Shown: positions 1 to 11,725 of the stretch, piece after piece
Numbering within the stretch: position 1 is the first letter of the stretch
Layout: each line of letters starts with the position of its first letter
DNA from: Trichoderma breve
Lineage: Eukaryota > Ascomycota > Sordariomycetes > Hypocreales > Hypocreaceae
Direction: 5' to 3'
Assembly (NCBI RefSeq): GCF_028502605.1
Contig: NC_079233.1
Coordinates: 1,984,001-2,048,000 of the forward strand
Length of the DNA: 64,000 nt
Notes under the pieces: model-generated
Told to the model about the DNA's origin: nothing
What the model saw: the letters and a program-made list of their open reading frames with translations, nothing else
The model's database searches: none
Translations under genes and position numbers: made by a program

Positions 1-3000
1 TCAAGTTCAATTCCGTCAGAACTGGCAAGCTCAGCTCTTCTGTTAGGTAGTCCTCTCCTGAGATTTTGTTGTGGCCTAGTGATAGAGACGTGAGGGTTTG
101 CGAGAAGAACTGCAAGGATCCGGGGAACGCGCTTAGGAGATTGTGGTGAAGCTGCGCCTGTCTTATCTGATAGCTCCTCGACAGTTCGGCACACATTTCC
201 GGGCTCAAGGAAGATGATTCGGTGCGTGACCGGTCCAGGAGTCCACCCGGCTTGACCTGCCAAGTTTCTCTTACTACAGTCTGAGCACGGGACCTGGTAG
301 GCGAGTGAGGTGCAGATGTTGGAGGCGTGGCAAAATCGTCGTCGCCCTCTGATCTGCTGTCTGGATCCTCGGGGTGGATAGTCGACATCTTGTCCGGCTG
401 TTGTTGTTTCTTCTCCATTTCCGGTGGGCTGATTATGGTGGTGATGGGTGCCTGAACGGCTGGCTCCTCATATGGGGGAGGAGGCTCCAGCCTTGTCGAC
501 AGTGCTTCCTTGATCTCATCTGTCGAAGCCGAAGCAAACTTCTTGTCACGCAGCGGGTTACCACTAAGCCGAAGCAGAGTCAGGCTGTCCATTCGAGAAA
601 TCTCAGGTGGGACTACCCGAATGTCGTTGCTGGAAAAGTCGGCCTGCCGCACCTTTTCGAGGCTGGTAAAGCTCAAGGGGATGCTGGAGATGTTGTTCGC
701 ATCTGCCGCAAGGTTTATAAGACTTGTCCACGAAGCCATATCTGGGAGCTCCTGCAGTCGATTCATTGAGAGGGTGAGAGTGTGGACAAGGGGAAGACTG
801 ATTGAAGCATCAGCAGGCACAAGACGCGTCAGTCTGTTCACTGAGATGTCGAGAGATTGAAGCATTGGTAGAGAGCCAATCGATCCATCAATCAGGGTGC
901 CCGAAAGCTTGTTCTTCTTCAAATCGAGCTCGGCAAGCGGTAGCTTTGAGAGCCCCTCAAAGGGAAGTGATTCAAAGTTGTTCTCGCTCAGGTTGAGAAC
1001 GCGCAGCCGAGAAAGACCTTCAACGTTGGGCGGTAGGGCAGTGACTTGGTTTCCGTGTATATCAAGTACCTCTAGGACGCTCAGATCCGCGAGGCCCGCG
1101 TCCAACGCGCCAACGAGGAGATTGTTTGCCAGTTTGAGATCGCGGATCGCCGTCATCTGAGCGATGATTTCAAGGCATCCATTTTCTAGGCGATTAGACG
1201 ACTAAAAAGTGTGAATAAATGACCCCGAAAAACATCAACACCACAGAGAAACTCACCAGATTGAGAGTGGTCAACTGGGTGAAGCGGCGGAATCCCATGG
1301 GGATGGCTAGTAGCCGATTGCCGTGCATGTCGAGCGTCTCGAGTCCTCCGAAAATGTTGCCACGGCCTTCTTCGTCGTTTTCGAGCTCTTCGGGACTGCG
1401 GTCAGGGAACATCGTGTCGTCCAGCGTTTCTATCTCGTTATCCGCGCCAACCAGCCTGGTCAACTCAACACTTTCGGCCCAGCTTTCACCGGCTCCGATG
1501 GTCTCCAGATCATACATTTTCATGACCTCGCTGGGAATCTCTTTCAGTCCTAACGCGGCGATGTTCAGTTTTCCACTAGTTCTTGCTGCTCCGATGCGTT
1601 GTTTCAACACTTTTTCACCAGCATCTTGTCCCTTATTCAAGTTAAATGGGTCATCAAACGCTGCATCGTAATCGAATCCGGTCTTTGCTGGAATTGCTGC
1701 AAAATCATCAGTCGTAGATGTTGCACTGGCCGTCTGTGCCGGAGTCTGCTTCATAGCCGCCCTCTTGGCAGCTTTTGCCTTGGCGATCTGATCCCGAAGT
1801 GCCGATGAGGACTTTTGAGTTGGTTGTTCCGGTTCGGCATCCTCTTTCACTGCTGCAGCGGCTGGCGCGATAGTGCCGTCCCAGGAGGAGATGGGAGCTC
1901 CCGAATTTTCGCCAGCACCTAGGGCTTGCACCGATGGCTTCTTGCCAAGACCGTGAACTGATGCCCTTTGCTTCAAGGTCTTTACTGCCGGCTTCTGGGC
2001 CGGCTTCTGAGCGGGCTTAGCTGGTGCTTTGCCCATCGTGTTTGGACTTGGGCTTCTGACATCTGGCATAGAAGCGGATGGCTTTGAGGCCGCCCCGGAA
2101 GCACGGCTAGCAGGGCGTAGCCTTTGCGTACTGTTGGAGGCAGCGCCTGGCGTTCTATCGTTATGAACGATTGAATTTCTCTTGAACAGATTGGCCGATG
2201 ACATCCTGGGATTCGAAAAGGCCGAGTCGTCAGCCGCACTTGAGCCTGGGCGAGACGGATGTCTTGCAGACCCGTCAGAAGTGTAGCTGGAGCTTGGCCT
2301 TGAGGCTGAGCTTTCGGCTCGTGATATAGGTCGTCCCGAATCAAAGAACGACGAAGACTTTTTGCTCAGAGCAGGAGACGAGGGTAGCTGCGACAGAGTC
2401 TCAATGGTGCGCTCGGAAAGCGAAGGTTTCGGTGTGTTGATCTGAGGCATGCTCCTCCCCGGAGAGGAGAGTCCTGGAGAGGAGAGTGGAGATGCGTTAT
2501 TGTCAAATTGATCTGGCACGCCGGCAGAATCATTCAAGTATGAGATGAGGATATCATTTTTGATTGCCTCTGTAGAGTCTGTCTCCTGGTCAAATGAGCC
2601 TCTATCGGATTCTGCTGGTTCTGCCCAAGGCTTGTACTGCGCTGCCGGGGCGTTGGTGACTGTACTCCATCTTCGCTGGGACGACGATACGGCTCGCACG
2701 GGCTTCGGTACTGGGGCAGCGGGTTTGGCAGCGGGAGCGGGAGCGCGGGAAGAACTAGAGCGAAGTTGGTTACTAGACGTAGAGTTGCGCAAGGCCGGCG
2801 CACGCCCGCTGTTTGTACCAGCAGAGGGGCGTAGTTGGCCACGGGAAGCAGAACCTCGCAGCTTTGGGTTCTGGATCTCCGTGCCACTTGATGTATCTCC
2901 TGCTAGACTGTCTCGGGAGGGCCTTGGGCGAAGCGACGACGTGGAGCTGGAAGCCGGAGCTGGAGCCGGAGCTGGCTGGATGATGCCGGAGACGGGACGA

Positions 3001-3053
3001 GGAAGTCGGGAAGGGCGAGGGATGCCGCTAAGTCGTCTCTGGGAGTTGTCCAT
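1..3053 (-). CDS. Leucine-rich repeat protein, LRRC40-like (3' end outside window)
   Basis: Exon 1 runs 3053-1257 (599 codons) and exon 2 from 1201 past the left edge; the 55-bp intron 1202-1256 has a GTGAGT donor and TTTTTAG acceptor and keeps the frame. The first ~480 residues are low-complexity (Ser, Pro, Ala, Arg), starting MDNSQRRLSGIPRPSRLPRP, and look disordered. After that come LRR units of the LxxLxLxxNxLxxLP type (for example LETLDMHGNRLLAIP in exon 1 and VLEVLDIHGNQVTALPPNV in exon 2), continuing to the edge. LRRs bind proteins; this fungal family is annotated only as LRR protein, with LRRC40 as the nearest animal type. The frame is open upstream to 3152 only from a TTG codon, so the first ATG, at 3053, is taken as start. 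Partner and location unknown. Confidence 0.88.
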
Positions 3054-3993
3054 CTTCACATGAGTCCCTTGCACTCCGTAGTTGGTAGCTGGATTGGTGA
3101 TGGCCTGTTGAACTAGGGTGAGTTTCGAGCGTCGATTTGATCGATCGAGCAAGGTGTCGAGAGGAGGGGCACGGCAACTGGGACTCTTTCAAGACGACAA
3201 CGAGCCAAGGGTGAATGTAACGAATGTAAGTGTCAACAAATGACGGAATGTAGAGCAAAGCGAGTAATGTCTCAAAAAAGGAGCGACTGAAGGACAGCAC
3301 ACAGCGCGTGTGAGGAGAAGGAAAAGAAAGGAAAAAAGACGAAAAGCCAGAGTCCCAGCTGCCGGGAACGAGTTGCTAGATTACGTGCATTGTCATTTAG
3401 AATTGCGGCAGCTCATCCCAGTCAGGGGAGTGACCAGGAGCTGCCTATCACGTGGGGTTAATTTATCCTAGCGCTAGGAACAGGCTAGAGGCGGGAGAGG
3501 AGCAGCACTAAAAGGGCCCTAAGGCGCGTGGCAGTTGCGCTATAACAGCCCTCCATGGGTGCTGGTACATGAGGCTTGGGAGTCACTTTGATGTCTACGA
3601 ATGTGATATTACTATGGATGTCGTTTCCAACTTCACCTGTGCTTTCTAGGTGATAAGGATGCACAAGATACTCTGGAAATGCAGGTCAGGTTAATTGTCA
3701 AACAAATGGGGTGAATGATAGAGGATTCCGTAGGCCATGGTATCTGGCAGTAAGTGAATACTTCATAATGGTTGAGCTTAGCACCACACACTCTCTCTGT
3801 CTAATAAATTAGTATGGGGCAAGCGGCCTTTTGGACAGATTTGTTGAAACGATTAATTCAATTCTGCCTGCTTTGCTAATAATGATAAATCAACACATCC
3901 AAATACACAATACCATCCAATCGCTTGCCATCTATCGACCCGTATTCCAACTCCGTATTCGTACATATTCCACGACAAGTGCCGAGCACAGCA
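3054..3993. other. Intergenic, upstream of the LRR gene
   Basis: About 940 bp holding the promoter and 5' leader of the LRR gene and the 3' flank of the DUF2293 gene. No convincing ORF, RNA gene or repeat. Confidence 0.6.
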
Positions 3994-4920
3994 TCACTCT
4001 GGCAGCCAGTCGCTGTCCACCTCATAATCTCCGTCAGAATCCACCACATCGGACAGCTCATATGAGCCGTCGCCAGCATCCTGCTCCGAATCCTGGCGCT
4101 CGCCCTCGGAAAATGCTTGACTTGTCGATCCGCTTTCCTCGGACCCCTCTGAGTCTTGCGTCAAATCAATGACGTTTGACTGTGGCTGCGGCCGGGCCTC
4201 TTTCGCCTTTGGATCTCGGCTCTGTTTTGGGAGCTGTTTGAGCACTGGCATATGCTTGTGTTGTACAGCCTCTGTAAAGGACATGCGTCGCCTCCCGGCT
4301 GTTCGGACTGCCAGACTCTTCCGGGGCTCTCTCTTGGTGTTTCTTGGGGCAAAGTTGCCTCCTGATTCCACCGTTGTGGGATCGCCGCCCCATTCTATCA
4401 AGAGCTTGGACACCTTGTCTCGAATAGCTCTCCTGGCGGCGTCCCGGTTTTGAGATGCTCGTGCGAGGAGCTTGTCGTAGTCTGTGTGGCAGTGTCGAGC
4501 ATGCGCCTGAACTGCTAGATATGCCTTCTTGTCCAGATCCAACTTTCCCGTACGGCCGACCCGGCCGCTCCGCTTCCTGAGAGTGCGCTTGAGGATTGTA
4601 GTTAAATCTTGCTTTGGAATATTGGGGAAGAGCCTCAGAGTAGCTGCTTCGAATGCATCTTCGGTAGCTGCATCACGCCGTCGGACAGCGCCACGTCTCT
4701 TCTCGCGAGTTTTTTCCTCCTCTGAGCGGACTTCCTTCAGAATCCATCTAGGGGCTCTCAATCCTTGTTGTTTGCCGCGCTTCGTCACAACATATAGCGT
4801 CTTATCGGCGTCGCGAGTTTTTTTGCGACAGAGCGCTGTCATGAAGGTATTGCCTTTCTTTAGAAATCCGTAGCCCTTGGGCATTGGCGTCTCTGGGGAG
4901 ACAGTTCGTTCTTCCTTCAT
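3994..4920 (-). CDS. DUF2293 domain protein with acidic tail and SUMO-interaction-like motif
   Basis: Intronless, 308 aa, with an ATG at 4920. Residues ~80-185 match the fungal DUF2293 pattern: a LFPNIPKQDL segment, a helix leading to AYLAVQAHARHCHTDYDKLL, and a following ARRAIRDKVSKLLIEWGGD helix. The N-terminus is Lys/Arg-rich. The C-terminal 80 residues are Ser/Glu/Asp-rich and contain VIDLTQDSE, a textbook SUMO-interacting motif (hydrophobic core followed by acidic residues). The biochemical function of DUF2293 is unknown; the basic and acidic halves and the motif suggest a nuclear protein (inference). It lies head to tail with the LRR gene, separated by 940 bp. Confidence 0.85.
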   Translation of the reverse strand: MKEERTVSPETPMPKGYGFLKKGNTFMTALCRKKTRDADKTLYVVTKRGKQQGLRAPRWILKEVRSEEEKTREKRRGAVRRRDAATEDAFEAATLRLFPNIPKQDLTTILKRTLRKRSGRVGRTGKLDLDKKAYLAVQAHARHCHTDYDKLLARASQNRDAARRAIRDKVSKLLIEWGGDPTTVESGGNFAPRNTKREPRKSLAVRTAGRRRMSFTEAVQHKHMPVLKQLPKQSRDPKAKEARPQPQSNVIDLTQDSEGSEESGSTSQAFSEGERQDSEQDAGDGSYELSDVVDSDGDYEVDSDWLPE

Positions 4921-5349
4921 CGTCCAACAGAGAGATAAGGTAGAGCTGAGAGTTGATTAAGATGTAGTGAGGAGGGTCACAGGTGAGGGCGGATGGGAAG
5001 CTTGAAATAATGCTTCATCTATCACAAAGGGTGGTTTATTGATCATGGCGAACAAAGAATGCGCACATTTGTTGATATTCTTTGACTGTGAATTTTCATC
5101 CAGAGGCTTTGATGAAGCATCAATGAAATTTGCAGCTCTTTGACGCACTAACAATCGCGCTGTTGAGAGTGACATGCTAGCGCTGAAACGCGCCGCCTAA
5201 GCTCAAGTGCTTTGTCGATTGCGGGCCAGAGGCGGCTTCTTATCCAATCCACAATGATTCACTCATCAGCACATGGCTCATATCAAAGGGTTTGTATTAT
5301 ACACTGAGAATGAGAGTAGAATATGAGTGCCCTGAAATTCATTCATTTC
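4921..5349. other. Intergenic between DUF2293 gene and small membrane protein gene
   Basis: About 430 bp, presumably the DUF2293 promoter. A 72-codon ATG ORF lies at 5175-4957 on the minus strand, but nothing in it is recognisable and it is more likely 5' leader sequence. Confidence 0.5.
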
Positions 5350-5940
5350 CTATACAGTAGTTATTTCTAAACTCTCAGTCGCGAAGCTACCAGTAAATAT
5401 GTCTGGATTCGGCTGTGCCTGCGCCTGCTCTATCATGTCGACTGTTATATCATCTTTCTGCTTTGTCCATACCATATCCCAATGACCCTTTAAGACAACT
5501 GACGCCTTTTTGTCAAGTTGAGAGGTGATGAAATCCTTGAGAACAATTTCTGCGCTTTGGCTTGCGCCAGGCCCAAGCTGAATGAGTGAATCAGGGCTGG
5601 GAGGCCACTCTCTGCGAATCTGAATCTCGGGCAGTTCTAGAGGCTGCAGAGCGCCTTCAGGCGTGATAGTAAGCAGGCCGATGGTTGGTGCAACAGTATC
5701 TAGTGGCGAGTTGTATAGGAGAAAAGTGACTGGATACGTATTTCCATTAACGACTGTGCTGGTGATGGTGAGGGGAGATGTTTTGGTCTGCTCAGTAGTC
5801 ACACGGAGACCGTCGATTGGGCTGGAGTTGCTGCTGTGGCTCTCCATTGAAGCTGCTGGCCATAGAAAGAATGTAATAAATGTGACAGCCAGGCTCAATC
5901 CAAAGACAGCGCGAATACTTGGATAATAGGTGAGGCTCAT
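5350..5940 (-). CDS. Membrane-anchored or secreted protein, M35-propeptide-like domain
   Basis: Intronless, 196 aa, ATG at 5940. Residues 8-31 form one hydrophobic segment (signal anchor or uncleaved signal peptide) followed by a Ser-rich linker. Residues ~45-190 read as a beta-sandwich: STVVNGNTYPVTFLLYNSPL, then LDTVAP, a conserved IQIRR, a PPSPDSLIQLGPGAS turn and further strands. The order of these elements (N-x-G start, LD..AP turn, I.R strand, D-F/L..I..G.S turn) parallels the propeptide of the deuterolysin encoded at 8570-9672. Similar stand-alone fungal proteins are annotated hypothetical. I propose a shared fold, not a proven function; there is no protease motif here. Other possibilities are an adhesin-like or simply unknown surface protein. 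Confidence 0.75.
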   Translation of the reverse strand: MSLTYYPSIRAVFGLSLAVTFITFFLWPAASMESHSSNSSPIDGLRVTTEQTKTSPLTITSTVVNGNTYPVTFLLYNSPLDTVAPTIGLLTITPEGALQPLELPEIQIRREWPPSPDSLIQLGPGASQSAEIVLKDFITSQLDKKASVVLKGHWDMVWTKQKDDITVDMIEQAQAQPNPDIFTGSFATESLEITTV

Positions 5941-7753
5941 CGGGAATGAGGCGTCGGGGTATCAAATGAACAGGTTAAGCGAAGGAAGCGGGAAACTGAC
6001 TGTTGATGAAATTACAAAAATCGCTGGAAACTTGGTAAACGGGGCGAATGAGTGTGCTATGCCTTGAAAGCGGGGTGATTCCTGAGACCGATGACGCTCA
6101 TCGATGGGACGTCTCAAGTCTGTTGGCAACATGAGCCGTGTCATTGACTACGTGAGACGATTGATCACCGTTGCCTTTCAATTTGTAATCTTTTCGAAAT
6201 ACTAACACCTCCATCTGTACACCCAAATAAAGATGTAACAAGCCGAGCTCAATAACGCCAAACCTAAACTGCGACCGAATGTACCATGAGAGCCAGTATC
6301 TCGTCGTATAAAGACCACGAGTATGATAGAGAGAGAAGCCACTGGGCGAAGCATCTCGCTTCATTACTCTTGACGCCTTTCGGACGGTCGCCTCCGGGTT
6401 AGAGTTCTCTGTCCAAGCTGCCACCCCCAGCTTCTACTTTAGGCAACTAGCAGCACTACATGTATGCATGGCACTTTTGTGCATTAATTCTAGGAATAGT
6501 GTTCCAACACAAAGCTGTGAACAAGGTTCAAGATTTAATGTTTGTCCATAACCTTACGTTATGCTTGTCTTTGGTGCGATTCTTAATCTTTAGCAAGTGG
6601 AGTCAAGGCATGGCCAAGATCGATTCCGTAGCGAGCTGCCGAGGCGTTCGGTAAGCTGGCTACATACTTACAACTTGATAGAATGCTCCAAAGACAACTC
6701 TGATATATGATAACGCAATTCTTATGATTGTTAGTGAGACACCGAGACTGAAGTAATGAGACTCGCTACAGTCTTTTGGCTAGATGAGCATGAGGCCAAG
6801 TCCACAATAGCCTTTCAGAAGACCGTAATGATGATCACTGCCAAGAATCGCAGGTTCTCAGGCGGCAAGATCATCTCCATGATTTGTCTTCTCCTATCGA
6901 ATATGTGTACTGTATTGTGCCCTACAAATAAAATAGATATCGCAGGGCTTGGCTGCGCCGCATCTCTGATGGGCGAGCTTCCTTGTTGGGCATATCTCCC
7001 GGCCAAGACTGTAACAATACGGGATTTGCCATCTACTATCTCCAAAACCCACGGCTCCGGTATTTGGGAGATCCCAAAAAAGGAAGGTCATCAGATTTAC
7101 CAATTAAGCGTCTGAGCAAGCTTAGAATCCCGGGGGCTAAACACACATGCAATGCTACCCGATCGAGCCGGACTGGCGAGATCGGCTGCGCACGTCGGCG
7201 GTTCCCCCATTGTCTGACAGTATGTCGATTATAACGGATACAAATTATATGCAGGTGGAGTGTACGCCAAGAATCCAAACAAAGGATGCTCCAAAATCTC
7301 TCACCCTCGGATTTCTCTCGGCAGAAGCCACCGGATCTTCAGCAAAGGCAATACGAGGACATCAATGGATGGAGTTGGCGAGATAGTGCCCTTTCTAGAA
7401 CAGGACATATATCTTCATCATATGCATATCTAATGTCTTCTTTCTCCCTCCACTAGCCTCGTATAGCACATAACGCAATCGCAAAATTGGATCCCCAATC
7501 AACGGAGCAAACATATACCGATGATAAGACACATCAATCCCCAATCCCGTCTTTGGCATAAACGTCGGCAGACCTCACTTAGACGCCAAGATGCTGCCAT
7601 TGCATTTTTGGGGCGGTACGAAATACAACACAACCGTCCACTTTCAGCTAAATATCCTAGAGTTCCAGCACACCGGGGATTTTCGACCTTTTTGGAAGCT
7701 GTTCGGGTCTGTTTCACGCTTATCGCTTGGCGTTGAGGGGGACGAACGCCCTA

Positions 7754-8158
7754 TTAGTGGTTGGAACTTGTATTCATGTTGCTTTGAGTCCGCATCTCGG
7801 CACCGGGCCGTCGTTTGTAGTAAGTTTGAACACTGAGGCTAAATGACTTTCCACCATCAGGGAACTCGTTAAATGAGAGGAAGCCGCCGATTTCCGCGTA
7901 TGGGTCTCCCCCAGACAAAACGAAATGTGATGTAGAGACGTGAACAATGAACCCTAGAAGAGCCACGATCTTGTAAGATTGTTATCTAGCAATTGTGTCT
8001 TGATACAGATAGATATCGTATCGCCATGAGAATCTTATTGAACCAATCATACTTACTGATGAGTAAATAAAGGGATGATTCCTTGAGAACGCTGCCGATA
8101 CGATGGATACGGTTGCATTCGGACGCGAATGGCTGACAATCAAGTATGCCTCACCTTG
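7754..8158 (-). CDS. Possible 3' part of a small spliced gene (uncertain)
   Basis: Two minus-strand open segments join in phase. Segment 8158-8057 (34 codons, preceded by AAATAG, a possible acceptor) ends exactly at a GTAAGT donor. After an 87-bp intron (7970-8056, ending ACAAG), segment 7969-7754 continues for 71 codons to a stop. Both junctions are phase 0. The joined peptide contains SGGDPYAEIGGFLSFNEF and SFSLSVQTYYKRRPG, with regular polar/hydrophobic alternation like a secreted beta-protein. I could not find the start or any further 5' exon, and I do not recognise the family. It could be a real small gene, a relic, or chance. Confidence 0.28.
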
Positions 8159-8475
8159 CTATTTCGCCATTCTGCCAACGGATGCCGTACCTAATAAGGC
8201 AGCTCGGTTTGGTTTGGGTGTTCAAACAACTCTATCGTCCATGTAAACCCCAGATTACGACATTACAGACGTGGAAGCAGGACCAATCTGGTGTACGAGA
8301 ATGAGAGGCTGTGTAAGTGAGTTGCCATTGCTTACCATTCACCGGAGATTGATGATGAGGATATGGTCATGGGTGAGAAGAACTTTTGATCGGCTATCCA
8401 AACGAGATGGACGTTGCCCGAGCCATGATGATGCTCTTTGAGCCCGGAGTCTTCGTTATCATGTCGACTTTCAAA

Positions 8476-8483
8476 TATAAATA
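8476..8483 (+). promoter_or_regulatory. TATA-like box of the deuterolysin gene
   Basis: TATAAATA lies 94 bp before the deuterolysin ATG, a spacing that fits a core TATA element with a ~60-nt leader. Assigned by motif and position only. Confidence 0.45.
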
Positions 8484-8569
8484 GGTTTACTCATCGCTAG
8501 TCTTGGATGTGGCATCTCTCCATTGTCTTCAAGCATCTCATTCAATCCTCTGATCTGTCTGCTCTCAAA

Positions 8570-9672
8570 ATGAAGTTCATCTCTGGTCTCATTGCCCTCG
8601 CTGCCTTGGCCTCTGCCGCCCCTGGCAAGGCTCCCACTCCCCTCGACATCAAGCTCGAGGGTGCTGGTAACGCTGAGATCAAGGCTGTCATTACCAACAC
8701 GGGCAAGAACAACCTAAAGATCTTCAAGACCGGTACCATTTTGGACAACGCCCCCGTTGAGAAGGTCACAATCAGCTCTGGCGGTATGTTCTCACCTATC
8801 CACTTATACATTTGCTTACGCCATTACTAACATTATTCGTAGAGCACATCGTTGCTTTCGACGGTGTTCGTCAGCGCATCTCTACTCAGAACTTGGCTGA
8901 GGATGCCTTCCAGCACATCGCTGCCGGAGAGTCAATCGAGGTGACCTTTGACATTGCCGAGGCCCACGACCTCTCCATTGGCGGCAAATACGACATCCAG
9001 TCTGTTGGTGCTTTCTCCTTTGCCCAAGAGGAGTCCAACGAGCTCGTCGGCTCTGTGCCATTCGAGACCAACAAGATCGAGATTGAAGTCGACGGCGAGG
9101 ATGCCTCTGCCCGCCGCGTTGCCTTCCACCAGAAGCGCACTCGCGTCCAGAGCGACTGCACCGGCAGCAGGCTCTCTGTTACCCAGACTGCTCTCCGCAA
9201 CTGTGCCTCGGTTGCCCAGCTCGCTCAGCAGGCCGCTGCCTCTGGCGCTGCCGCCAAGCTCACCGAGTACTTCAAGTCTTCCACCAGCAGCGTGCGAAGC
9301 ACCGTCTCCGGCGTTTTCAGCCGCGTGCTCTCCGAGTGCAGCTCAACCAGCAGCGGTGTCGCCAGCTACTACTGTTCCGATGTCCTCAGCTCGTGCTCCT
9401 CCAACGTGTTGGCATACACTCTCCCCAGCTCAAGCCTGATGGTCTACTGCAACCTCTACTTCACGGCTCTCCCCGCGCTGACCCGATCCTGCCATGCTCA
9501 GGACCAGGCCACCACTAACATCCACGAGATTACACACTTGAGCCAAGTCAAGGGCACTCAAGACTACGGTGGATATGGATACAACTTTGTCCGCAGTCTG
9601 TCTGCTGCGCAGAACCTCAACCACGCCGATACTTATGCGCTCTTTGCCAACGCCATCTATGCTGGCTGCTAA
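8570..9672 (+). CDS. Deuterolysin (neutral protease 2), M35 zinc metalloprotease
   Basis: Two exons, 8570-8783 and 8843-9672, with a 59-bp intron (GTATGT..GTAG) splitting a Glu codon; 347 aa. Residues 1-17 are a signal peptide. The propeptide runs to a Lys-Arg at 169-170 (HQKR), a likely kexin site, leaving a mature enzyme of 177 residues, the usual deuterolysin size. Zinc ligands and catalyst are visible: HEITH at 299-303 (His299, Glu300, His303), with the third ligand Asp312 in GTQDYGGYGY, which marks the aspzincin group. Six or more Cys in the mature part fit its disulfides. It is a secreted endopeptidase that prefers basic protein substrates (family knowledge). ATG 8570 follows CTCAAA and precedes the signal peptide. 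The ORF seen from 8507 upstream lacks an ATG start. Confidence 0.96.
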
Positions 9673-11725
9673 GCGTGACGCTGAGAAAAATGAGAGGATT
9701 TGGCTTGTTTTAGGTTGGAAAGTATGATATACACTCGGATACTGCAACTGAATGAACGATATACGAGATGAAATGAGATGAATGACAAAAGGGTTGATGA
9801 AAGACTGCGTGTTGGTACATGATACAACTTACATATTTACATAGGTAGTCACCATAGCCCACAATTATGATTGAGAAATACTTATTTCTGCCGGATGACA
9901 TGGTGACATGTTTCTTTTATCATAATGTAGATTTTCAGTCATTGTCATGAGTCCGTTTACATGCTCGCATTGCATGTGTTAGTCGAGCATGATCCGGTGC
10001 AGGTACTTTTTCCGCATAGCTCTCTCGGTGCAGCTGCATGTACCTACCGGAAACGGAAATCTGCACATTGCTTCGGAACACATAAATGCATGTGCACGTT
10101 CGCTCTTACATGACAGTTGAACAAAGAGTGCAAGTGTGTCCAAATTTTTCTTTCACTTTCCTCTTGCTTCTTCTTCTTCCTTTCTTTTCTCTTCTTTACC
10201 TCCCTTGGCAGGCCAAGAGTTTCCTCCAAAATGGCCTGATACTACGGGCACCAATGCATCCAGGCTTGACCCGTCTGGGAGAGCCGGCAGCCCAAGAGTT
10301 GCCCCAAAGGAGATGTGATCAAGGCACAGACCAAGAAACAAAAAAGCAAGGGACCTGATGCAGTGGGACGGGAGCACGGATGTCAGATCGTTGATGCCGG
10401 CCCAATGACACAAAATGCCGTGTTCCGGCTCGGGGCTCGCCAAAGCAGGAGGCGATGGCTGTGCTGGCGGAGATGGCAGACTACGGAGCATTATTGGGGG
10501 CTACTCGAGGCACCTAGTGATGATTGAGTTAATGACCTGTGGGCTGGACAGCTGGACAATTTTGAGAAGTGACTGTCGTATCGGGCTGGATATTTTATGA
10601 GCAATGTCCATGTAGGGAGCATCATTCGTTGTGCGAGTCCTATGCCGTGTCTCTTGGGCACTTGGTCGCAATAGCTGTGGATTATATTCTCCCAAGTCGG
10701 GCGGATGATGCCTTTAGAGTCATTCTCTGCCGTGGGCCCCATTTACACCGTTCAACTTTTTTTCCGAACCCTCTTCTGGCTCTGGATGCATGCAAGGGTC
10801 AAAGCAATGTCTTTGTTATGCAAGTGGGTTTTTTGCTGGGCAGAGCATGCAGCTAAAAAGCCTTGATTTGATTTTTTACAGGCCAACGACGCCAGTGGGG
10901 GGGAAGTTTTGCAGTCGCCAATGTCTTCACGAAAACGTCACCAGGGGCCCCTCACCTGAACACAAAAAAATGATCGCGGGTTCAACTCTCACAGAGCCAC
11001 ATGAGGAAGGGCCCTGGTATCCGCAGAGTCTCACTGTCTTCTCCCGTGCTCTGTCGCGTCTCTTTGTCCGTCTCGTATAATGATAATTATAATTAGTATC
11101 CGGACGTGCTTTGTTGGGAATGAGTGACACCAGAGAGAGGCCGCAACACCTGAGCCCTCATTCTCACCAGCCACATTCCCTCCCGGCATCACGAGAGCCA
11201 CCCTTGGCCCGGCTCCCTCACGCGAACCTCAGCGAACCATTTGATCCCTCTTGCCCCCTGTCCGTGACCTCACCTGTGGCTTATCACGGGGCCTCTCTGG
11301 CCACTAGCATCTATCTGGTGCTGCAAGTCTCAGCTTGTTCGCAACCCAGACCAGACCAGCAACCCCTGTCCAAAACTTGGAACCGAGTGGAAGGCCTCAA
11401 GCGGGGCTCAGCACACCAACGTCATCGCCGCCCACTTGCTGCTGGCCAGAAAGAGGGTTGTTTCATATAACCGCTTGGCTATGGCCCTTGCGTTCAGTAT
11501 CACCATCTTCTTTCATCCTTTTATAGCATCAGGACGAAGCCCGGAATAGTTTGTTTGCGGCCAGTAGTTTGGCTCTTATTCAAGGAGCTATCGATCGCTA
11601 TCAGACAAAGAGAGCGACACTGTTCTTTGTTCCGCTGCTTCCTGTTTATTACGGGCGGCTAGACTGAACAGCCACTGAACAGCCTCGGAAGCCTCGTACA
11701 GATCTTGATTTGCTCCAGATTCACC
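9673..11725. other. Long intergenic region before the DUF8035 gene
   Basis: About 2 kb without a supported gene. It holds a pyrimidine-rich tract at 10145-10206 and, near its right end, the likely promoter and leader of the DUF8035 gene. Short ORFs on both strands look random. Confidence 0.55.
10145..10206 (+). repeat. Polypyrimidine tract
   Basis: About 62 nt almost entirely C and T (CTTCTTCTTC-type runs). Such tracts are common just upstream of transcription starts in filamentous fungi, but no gene starts within 1.5 kb on this strand, so its role is unclear. Confidence 0.5.

Larger units (their letters stand above)
5941..8569. other. Gene-poor stretch upstream of deuterolysin
   Basis: About 2.6 kb with only short ORFs on both strands, none recognisable. 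It contains the possible spliced exons at 7754-8158 (minus), listed separately, and the deuterolysin promoter at its right end. The rest shows no repeat or mobile-element remnant that I can name. Confidence 0.5.

Noticed and set aside
4957..5175. 72-codon ORF upstream of the DUF2293 gene
   Set aside because: No homology or motif recognised; more likely leader sequence.
6460..7386. Cluster of short ORFs on both strands
   Set aside because: No frame longer than ~120 codons, no shared family between them; looked for transposon motifs and found none.
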